Assembly: GCF_004402375.1 (NCBI RefSeq)
Contig: NZ_SOGJ01000027.1
Span: 1-64,000 of the forward strand
DNA from: Cryobacterium breve
GTDB lineage: Bacteria; Actinomycetota; Actinomycetes; Actinomycetales; Microbacteriaceae
DNA length: 64,000 bases
Reading direction: 5' to 3'
The notes below the pieces were generated by a model, which was not told the origin of the DNA, made no database searches, and worked only from the letters and a program-made list of their open reading frames with translations. Each line of letters opens with the position of its first letter. The first letter of the stretch is position 1. Below, one piece after another: positions 46,616-56,375 of this stretch. The position numbers and the translations under genes are program-made.

Positions 46616-47110
46616 ATGTTCAAGGAAAGTGGCACTGTCCAGGTTCTTGAGGGTGTTACCGCTGCCGTGATCGTTCTGCTGCGAGCCTTGGACAAGACCC
46701 GTGCGGGGATGGCGGCGGCGGCAGGTTTGACGGGGTCGGAGATTCGCGTGCTCGTTCGGATTTCGGAGGCGGGCCGGGTGACGCCGAAGATGCTGGCCGG
46801 GTCCACAGGCCTCTCGATGGGGGCGGTCACCGCGATCTGTGACCGGTTGGTCGCTCGGGACGTTGTGCGTCGAGTCGCCAACCCGGTTGACCGGCGAAGT
46901 CTGTTCCTGGAGCTGACGGCGACGGGCGAGACGCTGATGAGCAGCATTTACGGCGATTTTCGGGCGAGGATCGGCACTGTCCTGGAACAGCAGTCCTTCG
47001 CCGAACAATCGCTTCTCGAGGCGCAGTTGCTCAGTATCGCGGCGGCGCTTGGCTACGACCTGGAAGAAGGACTTGCCGGAACTCAGATTCCAGCAGCGAA
47101 CAGCGCGTGA
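46616..47110 (+). CDS. MarR-family transcriptional regulator
   Basis: A 164-residue winged-helix regulator. The helix-turn-helix is GRVTPKMLAGSTGLSMGAVT near 55-74, followed by DRLVARDVVRRVANPVDRRS (wing with the conserved D-x-R-S) near 78-97. ATG 46616 has GGGAG five nucleotides upstream; a TTG at 46595 is less likely. The likely operator is the palindrome at 46487-46505. Two GAF-ANTAR genes follow on the same strand 106 bp downstream. Ligand unknown. Confidence 0.9.
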   Translation: MFKESGTVQVLEGVTAAVIVLLRALDKTRAGMAAAAGLTGSEIRVLVRISEAGRVTPKMLAGSTGLSMGAVTAICDRLVARDVVRRVANPVDRRSLFLELTATGETLMSSIYGDFRARIGTVLEQQSFAEQSLLEAQLLSIAAALGYDLEEGLAGTQIPAANSA

Positions 47111-47160
47111 CGGATGCCGCAGAATCGCCCGTTTCCGGCACGGCGGAGTACGTTCGGACT

Positions 47161-47223
47161 ATGAAGTGGGCAGTTCTCAATCGAAGCAGCAGCCGGAAGC
47201 GCAGGTGCGAGTGCCATGCGTGA
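47161..47223 (+). CDS. Possible leaderless leader peptide
   Basis: A 20-codon frame, MKWAVLNR then SSSRKRRCECHA, starts at ATG 47161. TACGTT ends 6 nt before it (47149-47154), the leaderless geometry. Its TGA (47221-47223) overlaps the next ATG at 47216 by 8 bp. The Arg-rich end and overlap suggest translational coupling or attenuation, but no conservation can be checked. Confidence 0.3.
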   Translation: MKWAVLNRSSSRKRRCECHA

Positions 47224-47935
47224 TCGATTTGAGGCAGCCGAAGGAGCGTTGACCGCGTTGGCCGGTGATGAATCGCGGTTGTATGAGCCCCTGTTGGGGG
47301 TGCTGCCGGTGGACGGGCTGTCCATCTCGACGTTCGGCGATTTTCTTCCTGCCGAGACGATCTCGGCCAGCGATGCGCAATCGATTCGACTGGACGAGTT
47401 GCAATTGGATCTTGGCGAGGGTCCCTGTTGGGATGCGCTGGCGACCCGGGCCCCGATTCTTGAACCGAACATCCGTCACCGACCGACACGGGTGTGGCCG
47501 GCGTTCTCGGAGGCCATCATCGCCGAAGGCCTGGGTGCGCTGTTCGCCTTTCCCCTGCTGCTGGGCCCCCTGCGAATCGGGGCCATTGATTTGTACACAA
47601 ACAGGCCGGGACGCCTCAGCGATCTGAGTATCCGGCAGACCTCCGGTCTCGCGACCGTTGTCAGCCGCCTCGTCCTCGCTCGCGCCATCCGGCTGGCCGA
47701 GGGCGACATCGAGGGCGACGCTGACGCCCGCCGACAGTTCTCCCGGCGCGAGGTGCATCAGGCCACGGGCATGGTGTTGGCCCAACTGGGGATTCCCGCC
47801 ACAGACGCGCTCCTGGTCATCCAGGGCCACGCGTTTGCCGCCGGCCGGCCCATGCAGGAGGTCGCGCAGGAGATCATCGACCGGCGCCTGAGTTTTGCGG
47901 TGAATGAGAACCAGATCGAGGGCTCTCATGATTGA
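47216..47935 (+). CDS. GAF-ANTAR domain protein 1
   Basis: A 239-residue regulator. An N-terminal GAF-like sensor (about 20-160, GEGPCWDALATRAPILEPN and LFAFPLLLGPLRIGAIDLY) is followed by a C-terminal ANTAR domain at about 175-230 (VHQATGMVLAQLGIPATDAL and EVAQEIIDRRL). ANTAR domains bind twin RNA hairpins and cause transcription antitermination; the Q-A-T-G-M-V motif is the usual start of its first helix. Ligand of GAF unknown. It overlaps the second GAF-ANTAR gene by 8 bp. Confidence 0.88.
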   Translation: MRDRFEAAEGALTALAGDESRLYEPLLGVLPVDGLSISTFGDFLPAETISASDAQSIRLDELQLDLGEGPCWDALATRAPILEPNIRHRPTRVWPAFSEAIIAEGLGALFAFPLLLGPLRIGAIDLYTNRPGRLSDLSIRQTSGLATVVSRLVLARAIRLAEGDIEGDADARRQFSRREVHQATGMVLAQLGIPATDALLVIQGHAFAAGRPMQEVAQEIIDRRLSFAVNENQIEGSHD

Positions 47936-48641
47936 TGCAACGAGAGAAGACCGCTTGATCGATACGTTCGCGACCTTGGCGGACACCCTTGTTGCCGGTT
48001 ACGACGTGGTGGATCTCCTGCAAACGCTGGTGGAGAGCTGCGCCGCCCTCTTCGACATTGCGGCAGCAGGCATCCTTCTGGCCGACGGAGACGGCGAGCT
48101 CGAAGTCGTCGCCTCGACCAGCGAAGCCAGCCGGCTGGTTGAGGTGATGCAACTCAGCGCCCGTGCGGGCCCGTGCGTGGAGTGCTTCGCCACCGGCGCG
48201 GTCGTCTCACTGTCTGACGTGGAGAACAGCCCGCCCGCGTGGCAGCGTTTTCGTGACAGCGCCAGGGAACAGGGTTTCGCTGCGGTCCATGCCATCCCGT
48301 TGCGGCTGCGGGAGACGACAATCGGCGCCCTGAACCTGCTGTCCACTGTTCCCGGCACCCTTCGGCAACAGGATGTGCGGGCAGCCCAGGCGTTGGCCGA
48401 TGTGGCCACGATCGGGATTCTGCAGGAACGCACCCTCCGAGAGAGCAATTCGGTGCGGGAGCAACTGACGAACGCGTTGACCTCTCGAGTCGTGATTGAG
48501 CAAGCCAAGGGAGTGATTTCGCATTCCCGCGGAGTCTCGATGGAGGAGGCCTTCGTTCTGCTTCGGAATTACGCTCGCAGCAACCGCGTGATGCTGTCCC
48601 AGGTTGCCCAGGAACTCGTGGACCAGACTCTCGTTATCTGA
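47928..48641 (+). CDS. GAF-ANTAR domain protein 2
   Basis: A 237-residue paralogue. GAF region about 10-150 (AAAGILLADGDGELEVVASTS, GPCVECFATG, AIPLRLRETTIGALNLL); ANTAR at about 175-233 (SRVVIEQAKGVISHSRGVSM and VAQELVDQTLVI). The VIEQAKG motif is canonical for ANTAR RNA-binding. ATG 47928 has GAGGG five nucleotides upstream and overlaps the preceding gene. The pair could form heteromers acting on the same RNA targets (inference). Confidence 0.9.
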   Translation: MIDATREDRLIDTFATLADTLVAGYDVVDLLQTLVESCAALFDIAAAGILLADGDGELEVVASTSEASRLVEVMQLSARAGPCVECFATGAVVSLSDVENSPPAWQRFRDSAREQGFAAVHAIPLRLRETTIGALNLLSTVPGTLRQQDVRAAQALADVATIGILQERTLRESNSVREQLTNALTSRVVIEQAKGVISHSRGVSMEEAFVLLRNYARSNRVMLSQVAQELVDQTLVI

Positions 48642-48910
48642 CCCGGGAACGAATCGACCGAGTCGACACACACGCCGTGGCGAAGATGCGCGTACCGGCC
48701 CTCGAGCTCTATGTCGGAGACCCAGGCTCGTCGGCTAACCCGCGAGCCGGTGTCGGGCAGCTCCTGGGAGCAATACTGCTCCCGGGGCGCGGCCGATCGC
48801 GCCGATCACATTGCCGGAGACGCTTCCGGGAACGCCGGTGGGCGGGTTTAGATTCGCCCAGCCCTTTCCGCACTCTCACCATCACACCCAGCCAACGAAA
48901 AAAGACAGCA

Positions 48911-49057
48911 ATGGCTCGCCTGCTCAAATACATCCCCGTCGTCGTGACCCTGGTCACCAAATACCTGCGCAGCCGGCAGGGCAAGGCCGCGATCCAGAAA
49001 GTGCGGTCATCGCGGCGCCGACCGAGGCCCGCAGGCGCCACCCGACCGAGGTCCTGA
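48911..49057 (+). CDS. Putative small basic protein
   Basis: A 48-residue frame: a hydrophobic N-terminal half ([16 protein letters not shown]) followed by a very basic tail ([17 protein letters not shown]). AAAAAGA lies ahead of the ATG. An alternative frame after residue 30 gives [15 protein letters not shown], so a frameshift is possible. Otherwise 48642-49212 holds no recognised gene; inverted GCTCC/GGAGC repeats occur near 48760-48790. Confidence 0.4.
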   Translation: MARLLKYIPVVVTLVTKYLRSRQGKAAIQKVRSSRRRPRPAGATRPRS

Positions 49058-49212
49058 CGGAGTCGTCGAGGGCGTGGGGTGGTGGGCTCTGTGGAGGATG
49101 GGCGCGTAATATTGGCAGAGGAGTTCGGCGAATCGGGCATCGCCACACCCGCCGACGTCGTCTCGACGTCGCAAGGCACCCCGAACTCGTCACGAACGAA
49201 GGACGCACCACA

Positions 49213-49929
49213 ATGACATCCACCATCTCCCTCGACTCCGCACGGTCCCTAGACGCCGCAGGCGTCGCCCGTTACATCGACCACACCCTCCTCAAGCCTG
49301 AGGTCACCGACGCCGAGGTGACTGCGCTCATTGCAGAGGCCGTCGAGCTCGGCGCCTACTCCATCTGTGTTTCCCCGTCGATGCTGCCGCTGAGCATCCC
49401 GACCGGCACCGACCTGAAGGTCGCGGTTGTCTGCGGTTTCCCCAGTGGCAAGCACCACAGCATCATCAAAGCCGCAGAAGCCGCACTCGCCATCGAGCAG
49501 GGCGCGGACGAGGTGGACATGGTCATCGATATCGGGGCTCTCAAGGGCGGCCGATTCGCCGATGTGCAGGCCGACATCGCGGCCGTGCGCGCCGGCGTCC
49601 CCGCGCCGGGTGTGCTCAAGGTGATCATCGAATCCGCTGCGCTGACCGATGCCGAAATCGTCGCCGCGTGTGAGGCATCCGTTGCCGCCGGAGCCGACTT
49701 CGTCAAGACCTCCACCGGCTTCCACCCCGCTGGTGGGGCCACCGTGCACGCGGTGCGCCTGATGAAGCAGACCGTGGGTGACCAGGCCGAGGTGAAGGCG
49801 TCGGGCGGGGTGCGCAGCTTCGATGACGCCCTGGCCATGATCGAAGCCGGTGCTACCCGCCTCGGCGTCTCCGGCAGCGCCGCTCTGCTCTCCGGTGCCA
49901 CTCCGGCCGAATCGGCCGGCAGCTACTAA
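49213..49929 (+). CDS. deoC: Deoxyribose-phosphate aldolase
   Basis: A 238-residue class I aldolase splitting 2-deoxyribose 5-phosphate into acetaldehyde and glyceraldehyde 3-phosphate. The TIM barrel begins IDHTLLKPE (17-25); the Schiff-base lysine is in [10 protein letters not shown] near 160, and a second lysine in [10 protein letters not shown] near 193. Length is typical. ATG 49213 has AAGGA nine nucleotides upstream; the open frame extends further upstream but without conservation. It is monocistronic with a good terminator. It completes nucleoside salvage with the nucleoside hydrolase nearby and the rbs operon. Confidence 0.95.
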   Translation: MTSTISLDSARSLDAAGVARYIDHTLLKPEVTDAEVTALIAEAVELGAYSICVSPSMLPLSIPTGTDLKVAVVCGFPSGKHHSIIKAAEAALAIEQGADEVDMVIDIGALKGGRFADVQADIAAVRAGVPAPGVLKVIIESAALTDAEIVAACEASVAAGADFVKTSTGFHPAGGATVHAVRLMKQTVGDQAEVKASGGVRSFDDALAMIEAGATRLGVSGSAALLSGATPAESAGSY

Positions 49930-49939
49930 CCGTCTTGAG

Positions 49940-49964
49940 CCCCTCCGGGCTGAGCCCGGAGGGG
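49940..49964 (+). terminator. Terminator of deoC
   Basis: CCCCTCCGGGC (49940-49950) pairs perfectly with GCCCGGAGGGG (49954-49964), 3-nt loop, 10 bp after the deoC stop. Immediately beyond (49979-50000) is another CATCGACACGCTCAACC dispersed element. Confidence 0.85.
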
Positions 49965-50152
49965 TGCAGAGCCGCCGACATCGACACGCTCAACCCAGGG
50001 CTGACTCCACGACGGCGGCCCTCCTGAGGAAGTTCGGTGGCCCTGAAGCGCTGGCTCTGACCCGCGACTGCCCCCGGGAGGCAGGCGGAGGTCGGCTTCG
50101 ATCTGTACGCTGAGGCTGGCGGCAGCGCCTGTTCGGTGCCTGCGACGGGGGG

Positions 50153-50761
50153 ATGATTCGCGTGAATACCGTCGTACCGGGGCTGCCTCCGCTCGAATGG
50201 GTAAACGGTGATGGTCTGGCTGAGACGTCCGCACCGGATGTCCTCCACCTGACTGCCGCTGCCGGCGTTGATTGGACCAATGATGCCTTCGGCGGGGCGC
50301 AACAGCACGCCGCGACCCTGCTCGGTTTCGTGCCGACGGAGGACTTCTCGCTGTCGGCACGCGTACGGGTCAGGGGTGCACGAACAACGTTCGACGCTGC
50401 CGTCCTGGCGATCTGGGGCGACAATGACCACTGGGCCAAGCTCTGCTTCGAGAATTCGCCCCAGGGTCACGCCATGGTCGTTTCAGTGGTGACGAACGGG
50501 TTCTCGGATGACTGCAACTCGGTGCTGGTCGCTGAGGAGGTGGTCTATCTCCGCATTGTTCGATCAGGTGCCGGCTGGGCTTTCCACTCGTCCGCCGATG
50601 GTCGCGACTGGGCATTCGTCCGTGTCTTCCGGCTTGATTTCGCCGGTCCCGTGCGTGTCGGCTTCCTCGCACAGGCACCGATGGGCGACCGGTGTGACGC
50701 TGAGTTCGACAGCATCGGCTACAGCACCGACGTTCCGGCAGACTTCCGGAATGGGAGCTGA
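50153..50761 (+). CDS. DUF1349 domain-containing protein
   Basis: A 202-residue protein of the DUF1349 family, a concanavalin-A-like beta-sandwich (regulation of enolase protein 1 type). LHLTAAAGVDWTNDAFGG near 30-48 and DAAVLAIWGDNDHWAKLCFE near 81-100 are typical, as is GDRCDAEFDSI near the end. Function unclear, perhaps carbohydrate binding. Start ATG 50153, but GTG 50162 has GGGGGA at a better distance. No signal peptide. Confidence 0.85.
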   Translation: MIRVNTVVPGLPPLEWVNGDGLAETSAPDVLHLTAAAGVDWTNDAFGGAQQHAATLLGFVPTEDFSLSARVRVRGARTTFDAAVLAIWGDNDHWAKLCFENSPQGHAMVVSVVTNGFSDDCNSVLVAEEVVYLRIVRSGAGWAFHSSADGRDWAFVRVFRLDFAGPVRVGFLAQAPMGDRCDAEFDSIGYSTDVPADFRNGS

Positions 50762-50821
50762 CCTCCCGTGCAGGCGTCGTCAGCTGCGCCCGCAGTGGCG
50801 TCGTCGCTGCCCCCGGGCAAG

Positions 50822-52486
<1,665 letters not shown>

Positions 52487-52584
52487 CCGTCCATTTTCTC
52501 AGACTCGCGCCGCGCCCGCTTGCGCGCTCCGCCGTCGCACCGCGGTGCGCAGTCCTCCGGCGGTTTGCGCGCGCGGCGCACCCT

Positions 52585-52624
52585 GTGGAGGCGGGCGCAC
52601 GCTCGACCGTGCGCCCGTCTCCAC
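52585..52624. terminator. Hairpin downstream of nucleoside hydrolase
   Basis: GTGGAGGCGGGCGCACG (52585-52601) pairs with CGTGCGCCCGTCTCCAC (52608-52624), one wobble pair, 6-nt loop. It follows the leftward hydrolase gene by 56 bp and separates it from the ABC-F gene. Confidence 0.75.
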
Positions 52625-52680
52625 AACCTGCGCCGCGAGCCCTGGCCATGGCGTTCAGGCCGACGGATTCCTGCGGGCAC

Positions 52681-53904
52681 TCAGGCAGGGACCGGTTCCG
52701 CCTGCCGCCGCGCGAGAGCGGGCGCTCGGCCTAGCGGGCTGGTGGAAGGAGTGAGCACGGGGCTCGCAGCGGCAGCAGCGGGGACGGACGCCCGCGCGGG
52801 TGCAGGAACGGACTGGCGGGCGGGTGTCAGCGCGAGGGTGAGGATCCGCTCCAGGAGCACGGGCGCCGCGTTGTGCCGGAAGGACAGAACGACGCGGGCC
52901 TCGTGGGGGTTCTGTCCGGGCGCCCCGGGGTTTCCGGCACGGTGGGCCGCGGCAGCCGCCGCGCGACCTGCACTACCTGCGGCAGCCGCCGCGCGACCAC
53001 CACCGCCAGCAGAGCTTCCCGCCGGGCCGGCTGCCCCCTCCAGCTTGGCGAAGTGGGTCTGGCCGCGGCGCGGGCCGGCGCTCGTGTCCACGCAGACGCG
53101 CAGGGTCGGCGCGCGTTCCGGATCGATATCACCGGTCGCGAACGCGACGGCGAGCGAGTTGGGTAGGGCGAAGCGCCGGGTGTTGAACTGCTTCCCGCAC
53201 TGCGACAGGCAGGTATCGAGCATGGCGGCCAGCGCCTGCTGAGTCAGCCCAGACGCCGAGACCAGTTCGCGCCGGTGGGTTTCGCCGAAGGCGTGCTCTG
53301 CGCCAACATCGAGCGGCACGAGGGTGACCGGCCAGCTGGCGGCAAACACGTCGGCGGCGGCCGTGGGATCGGCGGCGATATTGGCCTCGGCGAACTTGCC
53401 CGCGTTGCCGGGCGCGAAAACGGTGCCGCCCATGATGGTCACCCGGCGCACGAGGCGGGGCAGTTCCGGGTCAAGGTAGAGCGCTTCCGCGAGGTTCGTC
53501 AGCGGGCCGACCGCGATGATCTCAAGCCGGCCCTGGTGCTCGTGCGCGAGGCGAATCAGCAGTTCCGTCGCGGTCCCCGCCACCGGATTCCGCCGCGACC
53601 GGGGCAGCACGACGTCCCCGATCCCGTTGCGGCCGTGCATATGAGTGGCCCCGCGTCGGGACACCCCGCTCACGGGCTCACAGGCTCCGACCGCCACCGG
53701 CACGTCGTCGCGCCCGGCGGTCGCGAGCAGGCTGAGGGTGTTCGCCGCGGCGACGGCCGGGTTGACGCATCCGTTCACCGTGCCGATTCCGACCAGACGG
53801 ATGCCCGGCGTCGCCAGCAGGAACGCGATCGCCAAGGCGTCGTCGATCCCGGTATCGCAATCGAGGTAGATCGGCCGGGGCTGCGGAGCCAGTGTGGGAG
53901 TCAT
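52681..53904 (-). CDS. Nucleoside hydrolase-like protein with low-complexity insert
   Basis: A 407-residue member of the inosine-uridine nucleoside N-ribohydrolase family, which cleaves nucleosides to base and ribose. The calcium-binding N terminus DCDTGIDD (15-22) and NIAADPTAAADV (175-186) are intact. The usual HDPLAVA (last calcium ligand Asp and leaving-group His) reads PNSLAVA at 248-254, so both residues are changed. An Ala/Gly/Ser-rich insert of about 45 residues (290-332) interrupts the C-terminal part, and the last 45 residues are Ala/Pro-rich. Family length is 310-330. Activity is therefore uncertain. It is downstream of an MFS gene by 49 bp, in a GntR-linked operon. Confidence 0.85.
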   Translation of the reverse strand: MTPTLAPQPRPIYLDCDTGIDDALAIAFLLATPGIRLVGIGTVNGCVNPAVAAANTLSLLATAGRDDVPVAVGACEPVSGVSRRGATHMHGRNGIGDVVLPRSRRNPVAGTATELLIRLAHEHQGRLEIIAVGPLTNLAEALYLDPELPRLVRRVTIMGGTVFAPGNAGKFAEANIAADPTAAADVFAASWPVTLVPLDVGAEHAFGETHRRELVSASGLTQQALAAMLDTCLSQCGKQFNTRRFALPNSLAVAFATGDIDPERAPTLRVCVDTSAGPRRGQTHFAKLEGAAGPAGSSAGGGGRAAAAAGSAGRAAAAAAHRAGNPGAPGQNPHEARVVLSFRHNAAPVLLERILTLALTPARQSVPAPARASVPAAAAASPVLTPSTSPLGRAPALARRQAEPVPA

Positions 53905-53953
53905 CGTCGACCATCCATCTCATCGTTCGGGTGTGGAAAAGAAGTGCGGGTGA

Positions 53954-55360
53954 TCATGCGCCGATTTTCGCTGCGGGGCGCAGAGCAAGGGAGGTGAGGA
54001 ACGAAGCCAGGGTGAGGCCCACGGAGATCCAGAGGGCCGACTGGAATCCGGCGGCCGTGCCCGCGGCCACGACTGGCGCGACGAGGGCGATGCCGACGCC
54101 GATTCCGATCCCGAAGCAGGCGCCGTTCAGGCCCGGGAGGGCCCCACGGGCCTCGGGCGGGGAGTTGAGCACGGAAACGCCGTTGACTGAGCTCTGGAAC
54201 AGGCCGAGGTAGAAGACGCCCATCACGATCAGCAGGCCGAAGATCACCCAACGGTCCAATGCGAACACGGCGATGGCCACCGAGATCAGCGCGATGACGC
54301 CGCTGCTCAGCCGCAGGGCGGTGATCCAGCCGATCCGCACGGCAATCCAGCCGGAGAAGATCGCCGCCGTGACGCCGAAGAAAGCGGTGGGGGTGAGGTA
54401 GAGCAGGGCTGACATCGACGCGGAGAGCCCGTAGCCCACCTGCGCGTTCTGGCTGAGCAGCACCAGGGTGAAGTTGACCGCGGAGTAGACGCCCGCGAGC
54501 GTGAAGACGGTAGAGAGCAGGAGCGGCCACACCTGACGCGAGCGCAGCGCGTGGATGGGGATCAGCGGTTGACGCGTGCGGGTTTCGATCATCACGAAGA
54601 CGACGCCGCTCACGACCGCGCCGAGAAGATAGGCCGTCGTCAGCGCGTTGGACCAGCCGGCGGCGGAGATCTGCGCGATCAGGCTCGTCAGCAAGACCAG
54701 GAAGAGAGAGAGGATGCCCGCGCCCCACCAGTCCATCGACCCCTGCTGGGTGCGCGGCTCATCCCGCGGCACGAAGAGGGCGACGCAGCTGATCGCGACC
54801 AGCCCGAGGGCGAGGGTGATCACGAACAGGAATCGCCAGCCGATGGTGTCGGTCACGAATCCGCCGACGAAGCCGTCGACCCCGAACAGGCCGCCGTTGA
54901 CCGACGTGATGATGCCCACCGACACGCCGAACAGGCGGCTGTTGAGTCGTTCCGACAGCAGGAGGAAAGAAATGGTGAAGGTGGCATTGGCAGCACCTTG
55001 GAGCACCCGCCCGATCAGCAGCAGCGGCAGGCTCGGGGCGAGCGCGCAGATCACGGTGCCGACCAACACCATGGTCAGCACGATCACGAGGCTGCGCTTA
55101 CGGCCGAGGAAGTCGCTCCAGCGGGAGAAGACCATGCTGAAGACCGCGCCGGCGAGGAAGAACACCGACTGCACGCGCGCGACGTCCTGCATGCTCTCGC
55201 CCAGCTGCCGACCCACGGCCGGCAGTGCGGCGGAGAGGAGAGTGGCGTTCAGCTGGAAGGTCAGGATCGCCAAGACCAGTGTGCCGATCAGCACCGCGGC
55301 CGACCGGGGAGCCCGCGCGCGCACCGCAACCGGAGCTATTTCGGGGGGAAGCACGAGCAT
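53954..55360 (-). CDS. MFS transporter (14-helix type)
   Basis: A 468-residue major facilitator with about 14 hydrophobic segments, DHA2-like in layout. The cytoplasmic loop 2-3 signature is SRWSDFLGRKRSL near 80-92, and GRVLQGAANA near 117 lies in the next helices. It would move a small molecule by proton exchange or symport. ATG 55360 has AAGGAG seven nucleotides upstream. It is the first gene of the operon with the nucleoside hydrolase and divergent from a GntR regulator; a nucleoside or analogue is the likely cargo (inference). Confidence 0.9.
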   Translation of the reverse strand: MLVLPPEIAPVAVRARAPRSAAVLIGTLVLAILTFQLNATLLSAALPAVGRQLGESMQDVARVQSVFFLAGAVFSMVFSRWSDFLGRKRSLVIVLTMVLVGTVICALAPSLPLLLIGRVLQGAANATFTISFLLLSERLNSRLFGVSVGIITSVNGGLFGVDGFVGGFVTDTIGWRFLFVITLALGLVAISCVALFVPRDEPRTQQGSMDWWGAGILSLFLVLLTSLIAQISAAGWSNALTTAYLLGAVVSGVVFVMIETRTRQPLIPIHALRSRQVWPLLLSTVFTLAGVYSAVNFTLVLLSQNAQVGYGLSASMSALLYLTPTAFFGVTAAIFSGWIAVRIGWITALRLSSGVIALISVAIAVFALDRWVIFGLLIVMGVFYLGLFQSSVNGVSVLNSPPEARGALPGLNGACFGIGIGVGIALVAPVVAAGTAAGFQSALWISVGLTLASFLTSLALRPAAKIGA

Positions 55361-55413
55361 GACAAGACTCCTTCATTGGAGCAACCACAAGGTCGACACG
55401 CTTAGTGTACATG

Positions 55414-55426
55414 CTTGTTATACAAG
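55414..55426. promoter_or_regulatory. GntR-type operator candidate
   Basis: CTTGTTATACAAG, a palindrome of 5-bp arms around TAT, midway in the divergent intergenic region between the MFS and gntR genes, next to TGTACATG. Form and place fit autoregulation and repression of the MFS-hydrolase operon. Confidence 0.6.
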
Positions 55427-55473
55427 TGCGTGCGATGGCAGGATATGCTCATCCCACCGACCTGGGGAGAAAA

Positions 55474-56265
55474 ATGGATCGACGCACCGAAGCGGCCCTG
55501 GCAGGTCCGCTGGAGACGAACGGAAGCCTGCCGCTGCGGGTGGCCGTGTACTCCCGTATCACGGAGGCAATTCGCAACGGGTCCCTGCCGGTCGCATCCC
55601 TGCTCCCCTCGGAGTCCGAGCTCGGCACGGCCATGGGAGTCAGCCGCACCGTGGTGCGGGAGGCCCTCATGCTGCTGGAGGAGGACCGTTTCGTGCGCTC
55701 CCGCCGGGGCATCGGACGCTTCGTGGCTGACCGGATGCCGCACCTCGGGTTGCAGAGGATCCGTCCGATCGAGGACCTCCTGGGCGAGACCGGCCCCGCC
55801 GTGCTTGTGCGGCGCACCCAGAACGCGCTGCAGTCCGAGTCGCCCGCGTTCACCGCCGACGCCATCGGTATCCGTACCGAGGAGCCGTCGTGGTTCCTGG
55901 AGAGCGTCATCTCGAGGGACGGCGCCCCCATCGCCCTGATCCAGGAGCACGTTCCGGCCGGTCGGCTGAGTGGGCTCGGCGAGGCGGCGGTGGCGGCGGT
56001 GGCGGCGGTGTCCGAGGGCTCGGAGCGCAGCGCGCTCGCCGCGCTCATCGCGGTGCTCGGACCCACCTTCGGACCCGGCGAAACCGACCTCACGCTCGGC
56101 GTCCCCGGTGCCACGCGCGGCAAGCTGCTCGGGCTGCCGGCCAGCAGTCCGGTGCTCATTCTCACCCAGACCCTCGAGCTGAGGGGCCAGCCGTTCTACC
56201 TCTCGAAAGCCTTGATCAACACGGACTTCGTGCAGCTGACAATCAGCCACGCTGCGCAATCCTGA
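55474..56265 (+). CDS. GntR-family transcriptional regulator (HutC/UTRA type)
   Basis: A 263-residue regulator. The winged helix includes LLPSESELGTAMGVSRTVVREALMLLEED near 43-71, with the GntR-typical P-S-E-x-E-L. The C-terminal UTRA-like effector domain (about 105-260) ends in LELRGQPFYLSKALINTDFVQLTI. ATG 55474 has GGGGAG five nucleotides upstream; the frame is open from 55405. It probably controls the divergent MFS-nucleoside hydrolase operon; the effector is probably a nucleoside or sugar (inference). Confidence 0.9.
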   Translation: MDRRTEAALAGPLETNGSLPLRVAVYSRITEAIRNGSLPVASLLPSESELGTAMGVSRTVVREALMLLEEDRFVRSRRGIGRFVADRMPHLGLQRIRPIEDLLGETGPAVLVRRTQNALQSESPAFTADAIGIRTEEPSWFLESVISRDGAPIALIQEHVPAGRLSGLGEAAVAAVAAVSEGSERSALAALIAVLGPTFGPGETDLTLGVPGATRGKLLGLPASSPVLILTQTLELRGQPFYLSKALINTDFVQLTISHAAQS

Positions 56266-56280
56266 GCAGCGCGGCCTCGA

Positions 56281-56375
56281 GCGCCGCCACGCAGCGCCGC
56301 CACGCAGCGCCGCTACCGCAGCGCCGCCACGCAGCGCCGCTACCGCAGCGCCGCTACCGCAGCGCCGCTACCGCA
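56281..56375. repeat. GC-rich 13/14-bp tandem repeat
   Basis: Seven units: GCGCCGCCACGCA (13 bp) and GCGCCGCTACCGCA (14 bp) in the order 13,13,14,13,14,14,14. Each 14-bp unit contains CTA, i.e. TAG on the minus strand, at 56313, 56340, 56354 and 56368. The last three place a TAG in all three minus-strand frames at the end of the giant membrane protein gene. Confidence 0.85.

Noticed and set aside
48811-49212. Upstream extension of deoC
   Set aside because: No conservation with the aldolase fold and no start site; ATG 49213 gives a family-length protein.
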